From positions 372,001 through 436,000 of the forward strand of contig NZ_CP157942.1 of assembly GCF_040207875.1 (NCBI RefSeq): a stretch of 64,000 nucleotides of DNA, read 5' to 3'. The notes beneath the pieces are model-generated. The model saw only the letters and a list, made by a program, of their open reading frames with translations. It was not told the DNA's origin and did no database searches. Source of the DNA: Wolbachia endosymbiont of Armadillidium arcangelii (GTDB taxonomy: Bacteria > Pseudomonadota > Alphaproteobacteria > Rickettsiales > Anaplasmataceae). Position 1 is the stretch's first letter. Each line of letters starts with the position of its first letter. Shown in pieces: positions 32,033 to 41,436 of the stretch. The position numbers and the translations under genes are program-made.

Positions 32033-33586
32033 TTATAATTCTGCCACTGTTATTTGATTCACTACAACTTCAGCATTGCTATCTTTAAGTAAATTTGCAG
32101 GACTATTACAATAGCATATGATTGCAGCAGCAACAAGACAACAAGCTCCAACTGCTATTCCCACTGCTAACATTTCTAAGTAAACTGCAATAGCTACACC
32201 TAAAGCAACTCAAGCTATTGTTAGCGTGGAAGCAGCTACAATAGTTTTCTTTTCAATTCGTGGAGCAGCATTATTATCATCTCCATCAATTTGAGCTTCC
32301 GTTTCTCTTGCGATATTCTCCTGCTGATTAAATAGCTCTTGTGCAAAGCGTTGCATTACTTCTATCTCTGACAATCCCTCGATAACAAGAGCGTATTCAC
32401 CTCTACTTGGTATGTCTTTATTGTAATTCTGTAAAACACCCTTAATATTTTCGCTAAAGTATTTATTTATCTCTGCTAGAATTTTTTGCTGTTCAAAGGT
32501 AATTTCTTCAGGTTTAGTAGTATCTACTATAGCTATAGCTAATACAAAATCTCCAAGAGCTTTTTTTAATTCTGGATGAAGTTCCACATATTGAATTAGC
32601 TTATTAGCTAAACCTTCCATAAATGGCTTAATATTTTCTTCTGTAATAACATCTTTTCGTGCTTCTAGCTCTTGTTCTTCTTTTAAATGTTGATCATATT
32701 GTGCCACGATTTTGGAGCTAATTTCGTTTATACTACCAATAATTTGGCTCCATGTACCTTGTAGACAAGCACTGCTATTTTCACCATACGTTGTTGCTGC
32801 TATATATATTTGTTTTAGAAGAACGAACTCTTTTTGCTCTCTCCAGACCTTTTCTATATCTAGACCACTGATTTCTTTAAACAACTCATCTACTTTTCTA
32901 TCTTCGTCTATATCATTTAATAATCCATGTAATTCTATTTTATTAAACTATTCTTTATTGAGAATTACGCTATTTCCAAGTTTTTCTTTTACCTTAGATA
33001 ATTTGCTCATTACCAAACTTGGGTTTTGCTCCATAAGAGTAACTAGCAATTCTTTTTTTTCTTTGTAATGGAACAGAAAAATTATCAATAAGTAGTTTTA
33101 TATAACCTATAGATTCAGGTATAGTAATTTTTGCGTCATCCCTTGCGTAATCATACTGCATCCTCTCTGTAGGGTATCCCTGGTCATATTCCCCGTGGCA
33201 GTTCTTTCTTAAGTACTTCTGCTCTAGTGCTTGCTCGGCTTTATCAATAACAGCCTTAATAAATTCTTCATCACCTGGTATAGGATCAGTCTTACGTAAT
33301 GTTTCCTCCATTACACTTCTTTTTTCATTATCAGTTAAACTAAGAAGTCCTAGCCTTATTTCATCATTCTGATATTGTTTTAATAGCTCTATACTTTCTA
33401 CGTAAGAAACCGCTGCTTTTTTTAACTCTTCTTTATTGGCTTTCGTGGATTCAACCAGTTTTTTAGCAAAAAAATTTGTCCTTTTAACTATTGGACTTCT
33501 ATGGACAGATTGATCATCTTGTACAATATGTTTATCATCTCTTCTTTGATTCCTTTCTTCTTCAGGGACTTTTCTTCTCGGCTTGA
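32033..33586 (-). pseudogene. Second Wolbachia membrane-tail protein, broken at both ends
   Basis: An open frame begins at the IS256 junction (33586; PRRKVPEEERNQRRDDK...) and continues through 33311-32994 (PGDEEFIKAVIDKAEQALEQ). A frameshift and a TAG near 33000-32947 separate it from 32884-32210 (IEKVWREQKEFVLLKQIYIA ... ARETEAQIDGDDNNAAPRIE). After a TGA at 32210 the frame goes on to 32033 with a hydrophobic hairpin (GVAIAVYLEMLAVGIAVGAC, CLVAAAIICYC). The whole would exceed 500 residues. Its true N-terminus was lost when the IS256 end joined it. It has the same architecture as the pseudogene at 30486. The function is unknown. Confidence 0.65.
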
Positions 33587-33836
33587 CACAGTTTATTTAA
33601 TCATAGGCGTCAAGTTAAGGAAAAGTGGCATAAGAAAGATATCAACTATGTTTAAAAATTTTTTATTTGTGTAATTTTGCAACTTCATATGGGCAATAAA
33701 ACCCCATTTTGTCGTATAAGAATAGAATTTTATATCAAACAGCTACTACCTTGCTTAAGCCAATGAATATGTGCGTTTAGTGTGTGTGTGGACGCACATA
33801 TTCATTAACTAATTTTAATTATTGCCATGTAAATTT
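33587..33836. other. Inverted IS256 end and IS4-like end, left side of a nested unit
   Basis: CTTGACACAGTTTATTTAAT (33587 on) is an IS256 terminus, directly followed by GCGTCAAGTTAAGGAAAAGT and GGCATAAGAAAGATA (about 33606-33640). The same two blocks appear inverted at 35182-35243. No gene seen. Confidence 0.6.
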
Positions 33837-34784
33837 CTAAACATGCAAATTAATTGCTTCTTTAAGTCTGGCATTGGCGATGACTATAATTTTACGCATA
33901 AGTGCAGTGAGTGCTACCATCTTTCTTTTACCACTATCAATAAGCTTACAATAAAAAGCAGCAAGTTCTGACTTGGAGTTTCTAGCAGCCATAGCAGCTG
34001 TGAAAAGCTTTGAACGAACGTTACTTCTTCCACCTATAATCCTTCGGTAACCAATAGCTTTACCACTTTCCTTAGGATGAGGTGCAACACCTGCAAGGCT
34101 TGCAACTTGCCTTTTGTTTAAGGAACCAAGTTCCGGTATAAGGCACAATAAACATTGAGAGGTTTTTCTACCTATTCCAGGAACTGTTTCAAGAATCTTC
34201 TGGTATCGGTTCAGTTCAGGGTTTTCATTGACTATTTTTTGTATAGCTTGATCAAGCTTTTCTACCTGATTATTGAGGAATTCAATAGTTTGTTGACAAC
34301 TTTCCTTAATGTAATCATTTCCAGGAGTTTTAAGCCTATTTTTTTCTTGAACAAGCATTTTTGTAATATCATCACGACGCTGACAAAGTGTAAATAAGGT
34401 GGTTTGTTCTTTTGAGATAGGTGTAAATAGCTGCAGACGTCCACAACGCTCAACACCATATTGGGCAAGCGCTTTTGCATCCAGATTGTCAGTCTTTGCC
34501 AAAGTTCCATGAGATAGAATGAAGTTTTTAACTTGACGAGTATTAGCACGATGCACAGCAATGTTTCTGTCAATAAGAAAATACAATAAGCCAAGCTCAT
34601 AGCCTCCTGTAGCTTCTAAAATTATCATGGAATTGGGTAAGATATTTGAAAATTTTTGGTAAAATTGTTTCCAGCCAGAACAACTATTGTCAAACTTGAT
34701 AACACTTTTTTGTTCATTCACTGCAATGACAAATTCAAGTTTTCCGATATCAATGCCAATAAAATTTTGATAAGATATAACCAT
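33837..34784 (-). CDS. IS110-family transposase, apparently intact
   Basis: A 315-residue DEDD recombinase. The RuvC-like N-terminal domain shows FIGIDIGKLEFVIAV (first D), MIILEATGGYELGLL (E) and TDNLDAKALAQYG (D pair). The C-terminal Tnp20-type domain shows VPGIGRKTSQCLLCLIPELG and LAGVAPHPKESGKAIGYRRI with the conserved Ser region near the end. It has full length and no stop, unlike the other transposases here. IS110 enzymes insert circular elements guided by a bridge RNA encoded in the long non-coding end of the element; upstream (34785-35009) is a structured non-coding region. Confidence 0.93.
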   Translation of the reverse strand: MVISYQNFIGIDIGKLEFVIAVNEQKSVIKFDNSCSGWKQFYQKFSNILPNSMIILEATGGYELGLLYFLIDRNIAVHRANTRQVKNFILSHGTLAKTDNLDAKALAQYGVERCGRLQLFTPISKEQTTLFTLCQRRDDITKMLVQEKNRLKTPGNDYIKESCQQTIEFLNNQVEKLDQAIQKIVNENPELNRYQKILETVPGIGRKTSQCLLCLIPELGSLNKRQVASLAGVAPHPKESGKAIGYRRIIGGRSNVRSKLFTAAMAARNSKSELAAFYCKLIDSGKRKMVALTALMRKIIVIANARLKEAINLHV

Positions 34785-35009
34785 AAAGAACCTCGAGAGT
34801 TTAAGTTAAAATTTAAGATTGTAAACAGGTGCATATGTATGTCCCAAACAACTATTCAAACGTCTCGAAGGATAGGCTTGAGTACCTTGATATCTACGTA
34901 TGTGTAATACTACCGTCTTACGGTCGCTCAAGCCTTTGATAACTATATTTTTTTATAGAGCTACCTTCCTTCTTGCTTCTTTTATATCATATTTCCAACT
35001 TACAACCGT
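34785..35009 (-). ncRNA. Candidate bridge RNA region upstream of the IS110 transposase
   Basis: About 225 bp of ORF-free DNA lies immediately 5' of the transposase start. It holds a clear hairpin: GGCTTGAG (34873-34880) against CTCAAGCC (34926-34933), with a 45-nt interior that includes ACCGTCTTACGGT, itself a small stem-loop. IS110-group elements encode the bridge RNA in this position. The boundaries and the RNA itself are inference. Confidence 0.4.
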
Positions 35010-35173
35010 CTTGCTAGTCAACAAAAAAATTACTCAAGCTGTATCATAAAATCAAAAAATGCTTCCAATCCATTCAACATATTCACTAACTGTAATCTGT
35101 GTACTGTTACACAATCAGAAGTATTTTTTGATTTTATGATACAGCTTGAGTAATTTTTTTGTTGACTAGCAAG
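35010..35173. repeat. Near-perfect 55-bp inverted repeat (palindromic element)
   Basis: Arms 35010-35064 and 35119-35173 are reverse complements over 55 bp with a single mismatch, around a 54-nt spacer. The arms begin CTTGCTAGTCAACAAAAAAA and contain ACTCAAGCTGTATCATAAAA. The spacer has no ORF. It could fold as one very stable hairpin, and looks like a MITE or two inverted copies of an IS end. Confidence 0.85.
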
Positions 35174-35181
35174 ATGGTATC

Positions 35182-35454
35182 TTTCTTATGCCACTTTTCC
35201 TTAACTTGACGCGTATGGTTAAATAAACTGTGTCAAACCGAATTTTTAGTTCAACTCAATTCTTAACCTACCAGGAAAAAAGATATCAAGTTGAGACATA
35301 GTTAAAGCCCAATTAGACAGAGCCATTTTTGCTCTACTTTCTTTATAGCGCAATATACCTGTTTGTACAAGGCGTTTGTACTGGTCTTTAGTTTTAATTG
35401 ATTTGTCTATATAACCCCTCAATTGGATTGGTAGTATAAATCAGCTTTCTAGAG
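35182..35454 (-). pseudogene. IS4-like end plus 3' part of an IS256 transposase
   Basis: 35182-35216 mirrors the block at 33606-33640. From 35217 the sequence matches the 3' end of the IS256 element at 14097 in reverse (TAAATAAACTGTGTCAAACC, then the C-terminal region of the transposase up to the GLHRQ-type motif near 35440). At about 35455 it is cut by the IS630 element. The outermost IS256 bases (GGGAGTG) are missing, so the end was trimmed by whatever joined it. Confidence 0.65.
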
Positions 35455-35458
35455 TATA

Positions 35459-36310
35459 GCCCTTCTCATAATAGTCCAGAAAGGTCATAAGAAGGAAGAA
35501 TCGACAGCATGACGAAAAGATGTGAATAGAGTTCCTGATTCTGTTTTTTATAGCAAACCAATTATGCTCAATTTTGTTAAAATTTGGAGAATACGGAGGC
35601 AGATATAAAATTTCTGCACCAACCCCTTTAGCAAATCTTATTAGACTTATGAAAAGTAGCATTATCAAGTTTGTCCAGATCGGTGTCAGAAACTGCTCAA
35701 ACCATTTATTAACATATTGCAGTAAAGGTTAACGGAGCAACTACCTTTCTTCCACTTAAGGCTGCAATCATACTGATTCGTTGAGTTTTCTTACCAGATT
35801 TTAGAGCATAAAACCGCTTTCCCTTCTGACAATATCCATAAGTTCACTGCTATCAATGCCAGACTCATCTATATACACCAATTCTTTAAGTTCTTTTGTC
35901 GCTATAACCTTTGCAAATTGAGATCGCTTTTCCTCATTTCTTTCTTTGTATCCATAGGTCTTTTTTTTCTTGTGAATCCTATATTTTTAAGTGCTCGATT
36001 GTCTACTAATATTGCCCCAACATCTCTGACTGAGTTTTGCCACCTTGCTCATTTGCAAATTCGGCAAATGCATTCCAGTTGGTAATTTTATGCCATGCTT
36101 CCAGGCTTTTTTGACTGAAAATCTCCCGTTTTCTCACGTCTTTTCTTCCACTCATATAAAGTTGTTTTTCCGATCTTAAATCTCTTGGGCTCCACTCTCT
36201 CCTTCATCCAACGCTTCCATTACCCTTTTCCTTAAGTCATAACTATATGCTACTTATCTTCACTACTATAAATCCATATCTTACTCTTTTTGGACTATTA
36301 TGAGAAGGGC
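35459..36310 (-). mobile_element. IS630-family element, inactive, with TA target sites
   Basis: Inverted ends GCCCTTCTCATAATAGTCC (35459 on) and the complement ending at 36310 enclose 852 bp, with TA on each outer side (35457-35458, 36311-36312). That is the IS630 signature. The minus-strand transposase is fragmentary: near 36230 DLRKRVMEALDEGESGAQ, then KIGKTTLYEWKKRREKTG, and at 35441-35668 the C-terminal ILYLPPYSPNFNKIEHNWFA with the last catalytic residue. Frameshifts separate them. Confidence 0.85.
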
Positions 36311-36312
36311 TA

Positions 36313-36876
36313 TAGAACCACAATATTTGAATATATAGAAATTTTTTATAATAAACAACGTAGACATTCTACATTGCATTCCTGAACTTTTTGATTCATC
36401 ATTTTCATAGCAAAAACGTCTTAACTTTCTCTCTACTTTTTTTGGGTAAGGTCAGAGAGGGGTTGTTGGAAAAGTGCTTAACTGTAACTCTCTGGCTACC
36501 TACTCTACGCATGCTGCGTTTGATGAGGCGGGAGTTGGAAACGTAAATATGGGAATTTGGATTGAGGACCATCATGAAAGTGATGGATAAGCCATCAAAC
36601 CCTAAAGTAGGCGCGCCAGCTCTCGACCCTACTGCTAACGCTTAATTTAAGCGCGATTTGGCTGAATGTAGAAAAAATTTAAAAGACATACAGGCGCTAT
36701 AATTTTATGTAATCTACCAATAAATACCCTAAATTTTGTTATTGAATCTGCAGGTCAAAAATAAGTTTTGAGTCATAAATACCCTTAATGTCATAATAAG
36801 GAGACTGATGAAATTTGTAAAGCAACTTTTTCTGCTTTCATTGAATCCAACACACTGCTGTTATGCAAGCAGTTTT
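36313..36876. other. Non-coding region including a GC-richer block of unknown nature
   Basis: The block at about 36440-36660 is richer in G+C than its surroundings and contains a bulged stem (GGTCAGAGAG at 36449 pairing with CTCTCTGGCTACC at 36488). A short plus-strand frame starting at about 36573 reads MKVMDKPSNPKVGAPALDPT and stops soon after. It has no identified match in my knowledge. The remaining DNA is AT-rich and featureless. Confidence 0.35.
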
Positions 36877-37425
36877 TTAGCTTTCGTATATCTGAAGTAA
36901 TTCTTGTGCATTGGCCTTGATTAGAGTAGGGCATTCTCTATCATTTAATAGTGAATGCAGTATTTCAATTGCACCTTTAATATCATTATTATGTATCTTT
37001 ACTATAGCGGTTACTTCTTGGCTTGAATAAGGATACACTGTACTTGATTGTAAACTATCAATTGTTTCTTGATTTATTTTTTTACCATTAGAGTGAAGTG
37101 AGCTCATTACTTCTAAGTATCGTGCTAATTCACAAAAAACATCAGGAATATCTTTATTATCTGCTAAATCACTATAAATAGATGCTGTATCTGTTGGCGT
37201 TGAATCTGAGATATGATTAAATGCGCGTTCAAAATTTGCTAAATACTTCCAGTTTGAGTCTATTTCTTCTAGCAGTGGATTATTATCTTTTTTTAAGAAT
37301 AATCCTTCATAAAACTTGTCACCTGAAGTTATAGATTGTTTTGTATTACCAATGTTATGCAATAAGTATAATATGATGCCAACTAACATTGGCGCAAGTG
37401 CAAGCAGAAAGATGTATTTTTTCAT
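36877..37425 (-). CDS. Membrane-anchored TPR-like protein (YfgM-type)
   Basis: A 182-residue protein with one N-terminal membrane anchor (IFLLALAPMLVGIILYLLHN) and an alpha-helical exterior. Residues about 50-182 are built of paired helices (NWKYLANFERAFNHIS, FCELARYLEVMSSL, IKGAIEILHSLLNDREC, LIKANAQELLQIY), the pattern of the TPR-like domain in YfgM/ancillary SecYEG proteins. It probably faces the periplasm and aids envelope protein folding. The call is by pattern rather than a sharp motif. It is transcribed away from the 16S gene. Confidence 0.6.
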   Translation of the reverse strand: MKKYIFLLALAPMLVGIILYLLHNIGNTKQSITSGDKFYEGLFLKKDNNPLLEEIDSNWKYLANFERAFNHISDSTPTDTASIYSDLADNKDIPDVFCELARYLEVMSSLHSNGKKINQETIDSLQSSTVYPYSSQEVTAIVKIHNNDIKGAIEILHSLLNDRECPTLIKANAQELLQIYES

Positions 37426-37485
37426 GTTAATATTCTAAATGATTATATATTTATACATTAATGCCTTTTGATTTGCAAAAACATA

Positions 37486-37514
37486 TTGACATATTGATTA
37501 TATCACATAATAAT
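37486..37514 (+). promoter_or_regulatory. Likely 16S rRNA promoter
   Basis: TTGACA (37486-37491), a 17-bp spacer and AATAAT (37509-37514) lie about 130 bp before the 16S start. The -35 and the next bases (TTGACATATT) are identical to those at the 23S promoter at 3935, which supports both calls. A hairpin TCAACC/GGTTGA lies at 37622-37640 in the leader. Confidence 0.6.
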
Positions 37515-37645
37515 GTTTTCAAAGTTGTTTGAATAGTTGGAGATTAAAATATTTCTAAAGTAGAAATAAAGACAGCAGTATTAAGCTAAATTATTTTTTA
37601 TCGGATTTATCCGATGTATCCTCAACCTTTTATAGGTTGAAGTCT

Positions 37646-39149
<1,504 letters not shown>

Positions 39150-39253
39150 GGCTTTGTACATAGCTTATCATTTTAAATGGTGGTATTGTTATGTGCTATG
39201 CTGCTGTCTTTACTTCTACTTTATTTTTTTTAATTTCCCGGTAACGGAATTTT

Positions 39254-39631
39254 ATGAGTGATAGGCCTCTTTCTCCACATTTACAAATATATAAAGTACA
39301 GGTTACTAGTTTTTTCTCTATTATGCATAGATTGACTGGTATCTTGCTATTCCTTTTATTAATGATACTTTCTTGGTGTTTCATATTATATGTTTATTTT
39401 CCCAAGTTATTTATAGTAAAGTACTTAAATGTATTATTATTTACTCCTATTGCTAAATTAGCTTATGTTTTATATTTTATAAGCTTCTTATATCATTTTC
39501 TTAATGGTATTCGTCATTTATTGTGGGATGCTGGACTTAATTTAGAAATTGCTAGTGTTTCAAAAAGTGCTATGTTACTAACAGTAACGCTACTTCTTTC
39601 TACTATGGCCTTTTTATTTATGCTTATATGA
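39254..39631 (+). CDS. sdhC: Succinate dehydrogenase cytochrome b556 subunit
   Basis: Membrane anchor of complex II. 125 residues with three membrane spans. The family pattern is clear: RPLSPHLQIYK at the N-terminus, SIMHRLTGILLF in the first helix, and HFLNGIRHLLWDAG with the heme-binding His. It overlaps sdhD by 4 bp (ATGA), so the two are translated together. The flavoprotein and iron-sulfur subunits are not nearby. Confidence 0.93.
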   Translation: MSDRPLSPHLQIYKVQVTSFFSIMHRLTGILLFLLLMILSWCFILYVYFPKLFIVKYLNVLLFTPIAKLAYVLYFISFLYHFLNGIRHLLWDAGLNLEIASVSKSAMLLTVTLLLSTMAFLFMLI

Positions 39632-39993
39632 GTCAATCTGGAAATTCAGTACATCATTGGTGGATCCAGCGTGTTTCTGCGGTGATTTTATTATTTTTAT
39701 TTCCTTGGTTTATTTATTCACTTTCTTGCACATTTTATATTGATAGCTCTTTATCTTTTAGTGAAAAATTATTTCAGGCTGTTAATCACCCGCTAGAGCT
39801 TTTATTTTTTGTTATATTGGTATTCTGTGTTTTTTGGCATGCAGTTCTTGGGATGCAGGTAGTGTGTGAGGATTATATATACAATATACCTCTACGGATT
39901 TTTACAGTTATGTGTATAAAGTGCTTATCAAGCATTACTTATATAACCCTTGCATTTACAATCTTTTTCTTTTACAGGCATATTTTCTTGTAA
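39628..39993 (+). CDS. sdhD: Succinate dehydrogenase membrane anchor subunit D
   Basis: 121 residues, three membrane spans. Opens HHWWIQRVSAVILLFLFPWF, matching the quinone-side helix, and has FWHAVLGMQVVCEDYI, where the His and the conserved Asp/Tyr region fit heme and quinone binding. Starts within the sdhC stop by an ATGA overlap. Confidence 0.9.
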   Translation: MSQSGNSVHHWWIQRVSAVILLFLFPWFIYSLSCTFYIDSSLSFSEKLFQAVNHPLELLFFVILVFCVFWHAVLGMQVVCEDYIYNIPLRIFTVMCIKCLSSITYITLAFTIFFFYRHIFL

Positions 39994-40069
39994 AATTGTC
40001 AGTTCTGTGTTAATATATTGTTAGTGTACTAATTTTATTATTGAACTATAGCGGTTTTGGTTTAGCAAT

Positions 40070-41335
40070 ATGTTTGGGGTATTAAAAACAAGGGTAACAG
40101 ATCTTATACTAAAAGTGAAGGGTATATTTACCTCATCCGAATCTCAAGTTTATGTCAAAGACCTTAGAAAGATAATGATATATGAGAATGGACGAAAGTG
40201 TCAATATCCAAAAAATTATGATCAGATTGTAGATTCTGGGAGAGTTGTAAAAAAAAATGACAAGCTTGTAAAAGATAAAGACGGAAATCCAGAGTACCAG
40301 CTTATATATAATAAATACAAATTTGATCTAGCCTTGGTTAAAGAAATTGATAAAAAATCTTACTTTACTATTGACTTTTTAGTTAGTAAAGGTAGGCGTG
40401 AGGTTAATGATTATAGTAAATTTTATAAGCCATTTAAGTTTTCAAAAATAGATCTTGAAAAACACTTGCCGGTCTTTGAGTTTGATACTGAGTTACTTAG
40501 ATTAACTAATTCCTCTTTTCTTGCTAAAAAAGATTGTTCTATCAATGATAAAACAGGAAAGGTTAATGAAGAGCATAGAGATGAGAAAGGGAGAAACGGT
40601 AAGCTATTATACACTAGTGATTATAAGAAGCTAAGCAGCCATTTTTCAGAAATTAGAGATCAAAATGGCAATCTAGAGCTAGATAAGAGTCTTATATCTG
40701 TTCCTATTGTTTTTGCTACAAGCTTGGCTAAAGTTTGTACTAGGTTGTTAACTTTGATTCCTATAAAATTTGGGGAATATTTAATAAGCAAACAAAACCC
40801 AATTGCGAAGTTTTTAGGTTATGTTTTATTTACTCCTGCAATAGCAGTAAAAAATTTAGTAAATGTAGGAGCTACCATACTTAAAGCTCCAATTTTATTA
40901 TTTGTAGCAAATGAAAAAAAGTATGGTGATGCTTACTACACTATGTGGAAATATCAATTGGAAGGATGTTGGGAAGAAGCAAAAAGTGACTTTCATGTTA
41001 TTAAAGGTGGAGAAAGGCTAAAGCCAGGGCAAAAGCATCATAAGCCACTTAGTATAGTGGGCACATGGGATGAGCTTAACGCTAGGAGGCCAGATATTGA
41101 AAAAGGCTTAGAAAAGGTGCTGAATAAAAGTAGTGAAAGTATAGATAAATCTAGAAAATCAGGTATTGGAGAAAGCTTAAAGGAAAAGTTGCAAAACAAA
41201 ATTAATGAAGAAATAGCTGGATTTGGAAATCAAAAGAGCGGCAATACTTATGTTGAGAAATTACAAAATGAGAGGAGTTTACAGAAAGACAAAGGTGCTC
41301 CATCATGTACCCACAATAATCAATCATTACTTTAA
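40070..41335 (+). CDS. Uncharacterised 421-residue protein with a central hydrophobic region
   Basis: Not recognised. Residues 1-210 are soluble and charged, with repeated Asp/Lys-rich turns (DKDGNPEYQLIYN, DEKGRNGKLLYT, DQNGNLELD). Residues about 210-285 contain hydrophobic helices (VPIVFATSLAKVCTRLLTLI, KFLGYVLFTPAIAVKNLVNV, ILKAPILLFVA). The tail (330-421) is Lys/Glu/Ser-rich and probably disordered. There is no signal peptide. Size and layout resemble other Wolbachia-only proteins. It follows sdhD on the same strand after 76 bp, but a shared function is not suggested. Confidence 0.65.
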   Translation: MFGVLKTRVTDLILKVKGIFTSSESQVYVKDLRKIMIYENGRKCQYPKNYDQIVDSGRVVKKNDKLVKDKDGNPEYQLIYNKYKFDLALVKEIDKKSYFTIDFLVSKGRREVNDYSKFYKPFKFSKIDLEKHLPVFEFDTELLRLTNSSFLAKKDCSINDKTGKVNEEHRDEKGRNGKLLYTSDYKKLSSHFSEIRDQNGNLELDKSLISVPIVFATSLAKVCTRLLTLIPIKFGEYLISKQNPIAKFLGYVLFTPAIAVKNLVNVGATILKAPILLFVANEKKYGDAYYTMWKYQLEGCWEEAKSDFHVIKGGERLKPGQKHHKPLSIVGTWDELNARRPDIEKGLEKVLNKSSESIDKSRKSGIGESLKEKLQNKINEEIAGFGNQKSGNTYVEKLQNERSLQKDKGAPSCTHNNQSLL

Positions 41336-41436
41336 ATCAACGTTTACTTTCTTTATTAACTATTCCACAACAAAAACTTGCATGCATTTTACTCTTAGTA
41401 TAAGATGTTAATTATTTAATTAAATTTCTTAACTAT

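Noticed and set aside
33837..34784. Plus-strand ORFs within the IS110 gene
   Set aside because: They are antisense shadows of the intact transposase.
36440..36660. Split tmRNA or RNase P RNA
   Set aside because: The coding-tag pattern, acceptor-arm sequence and conserved RNase P stretches are missing.
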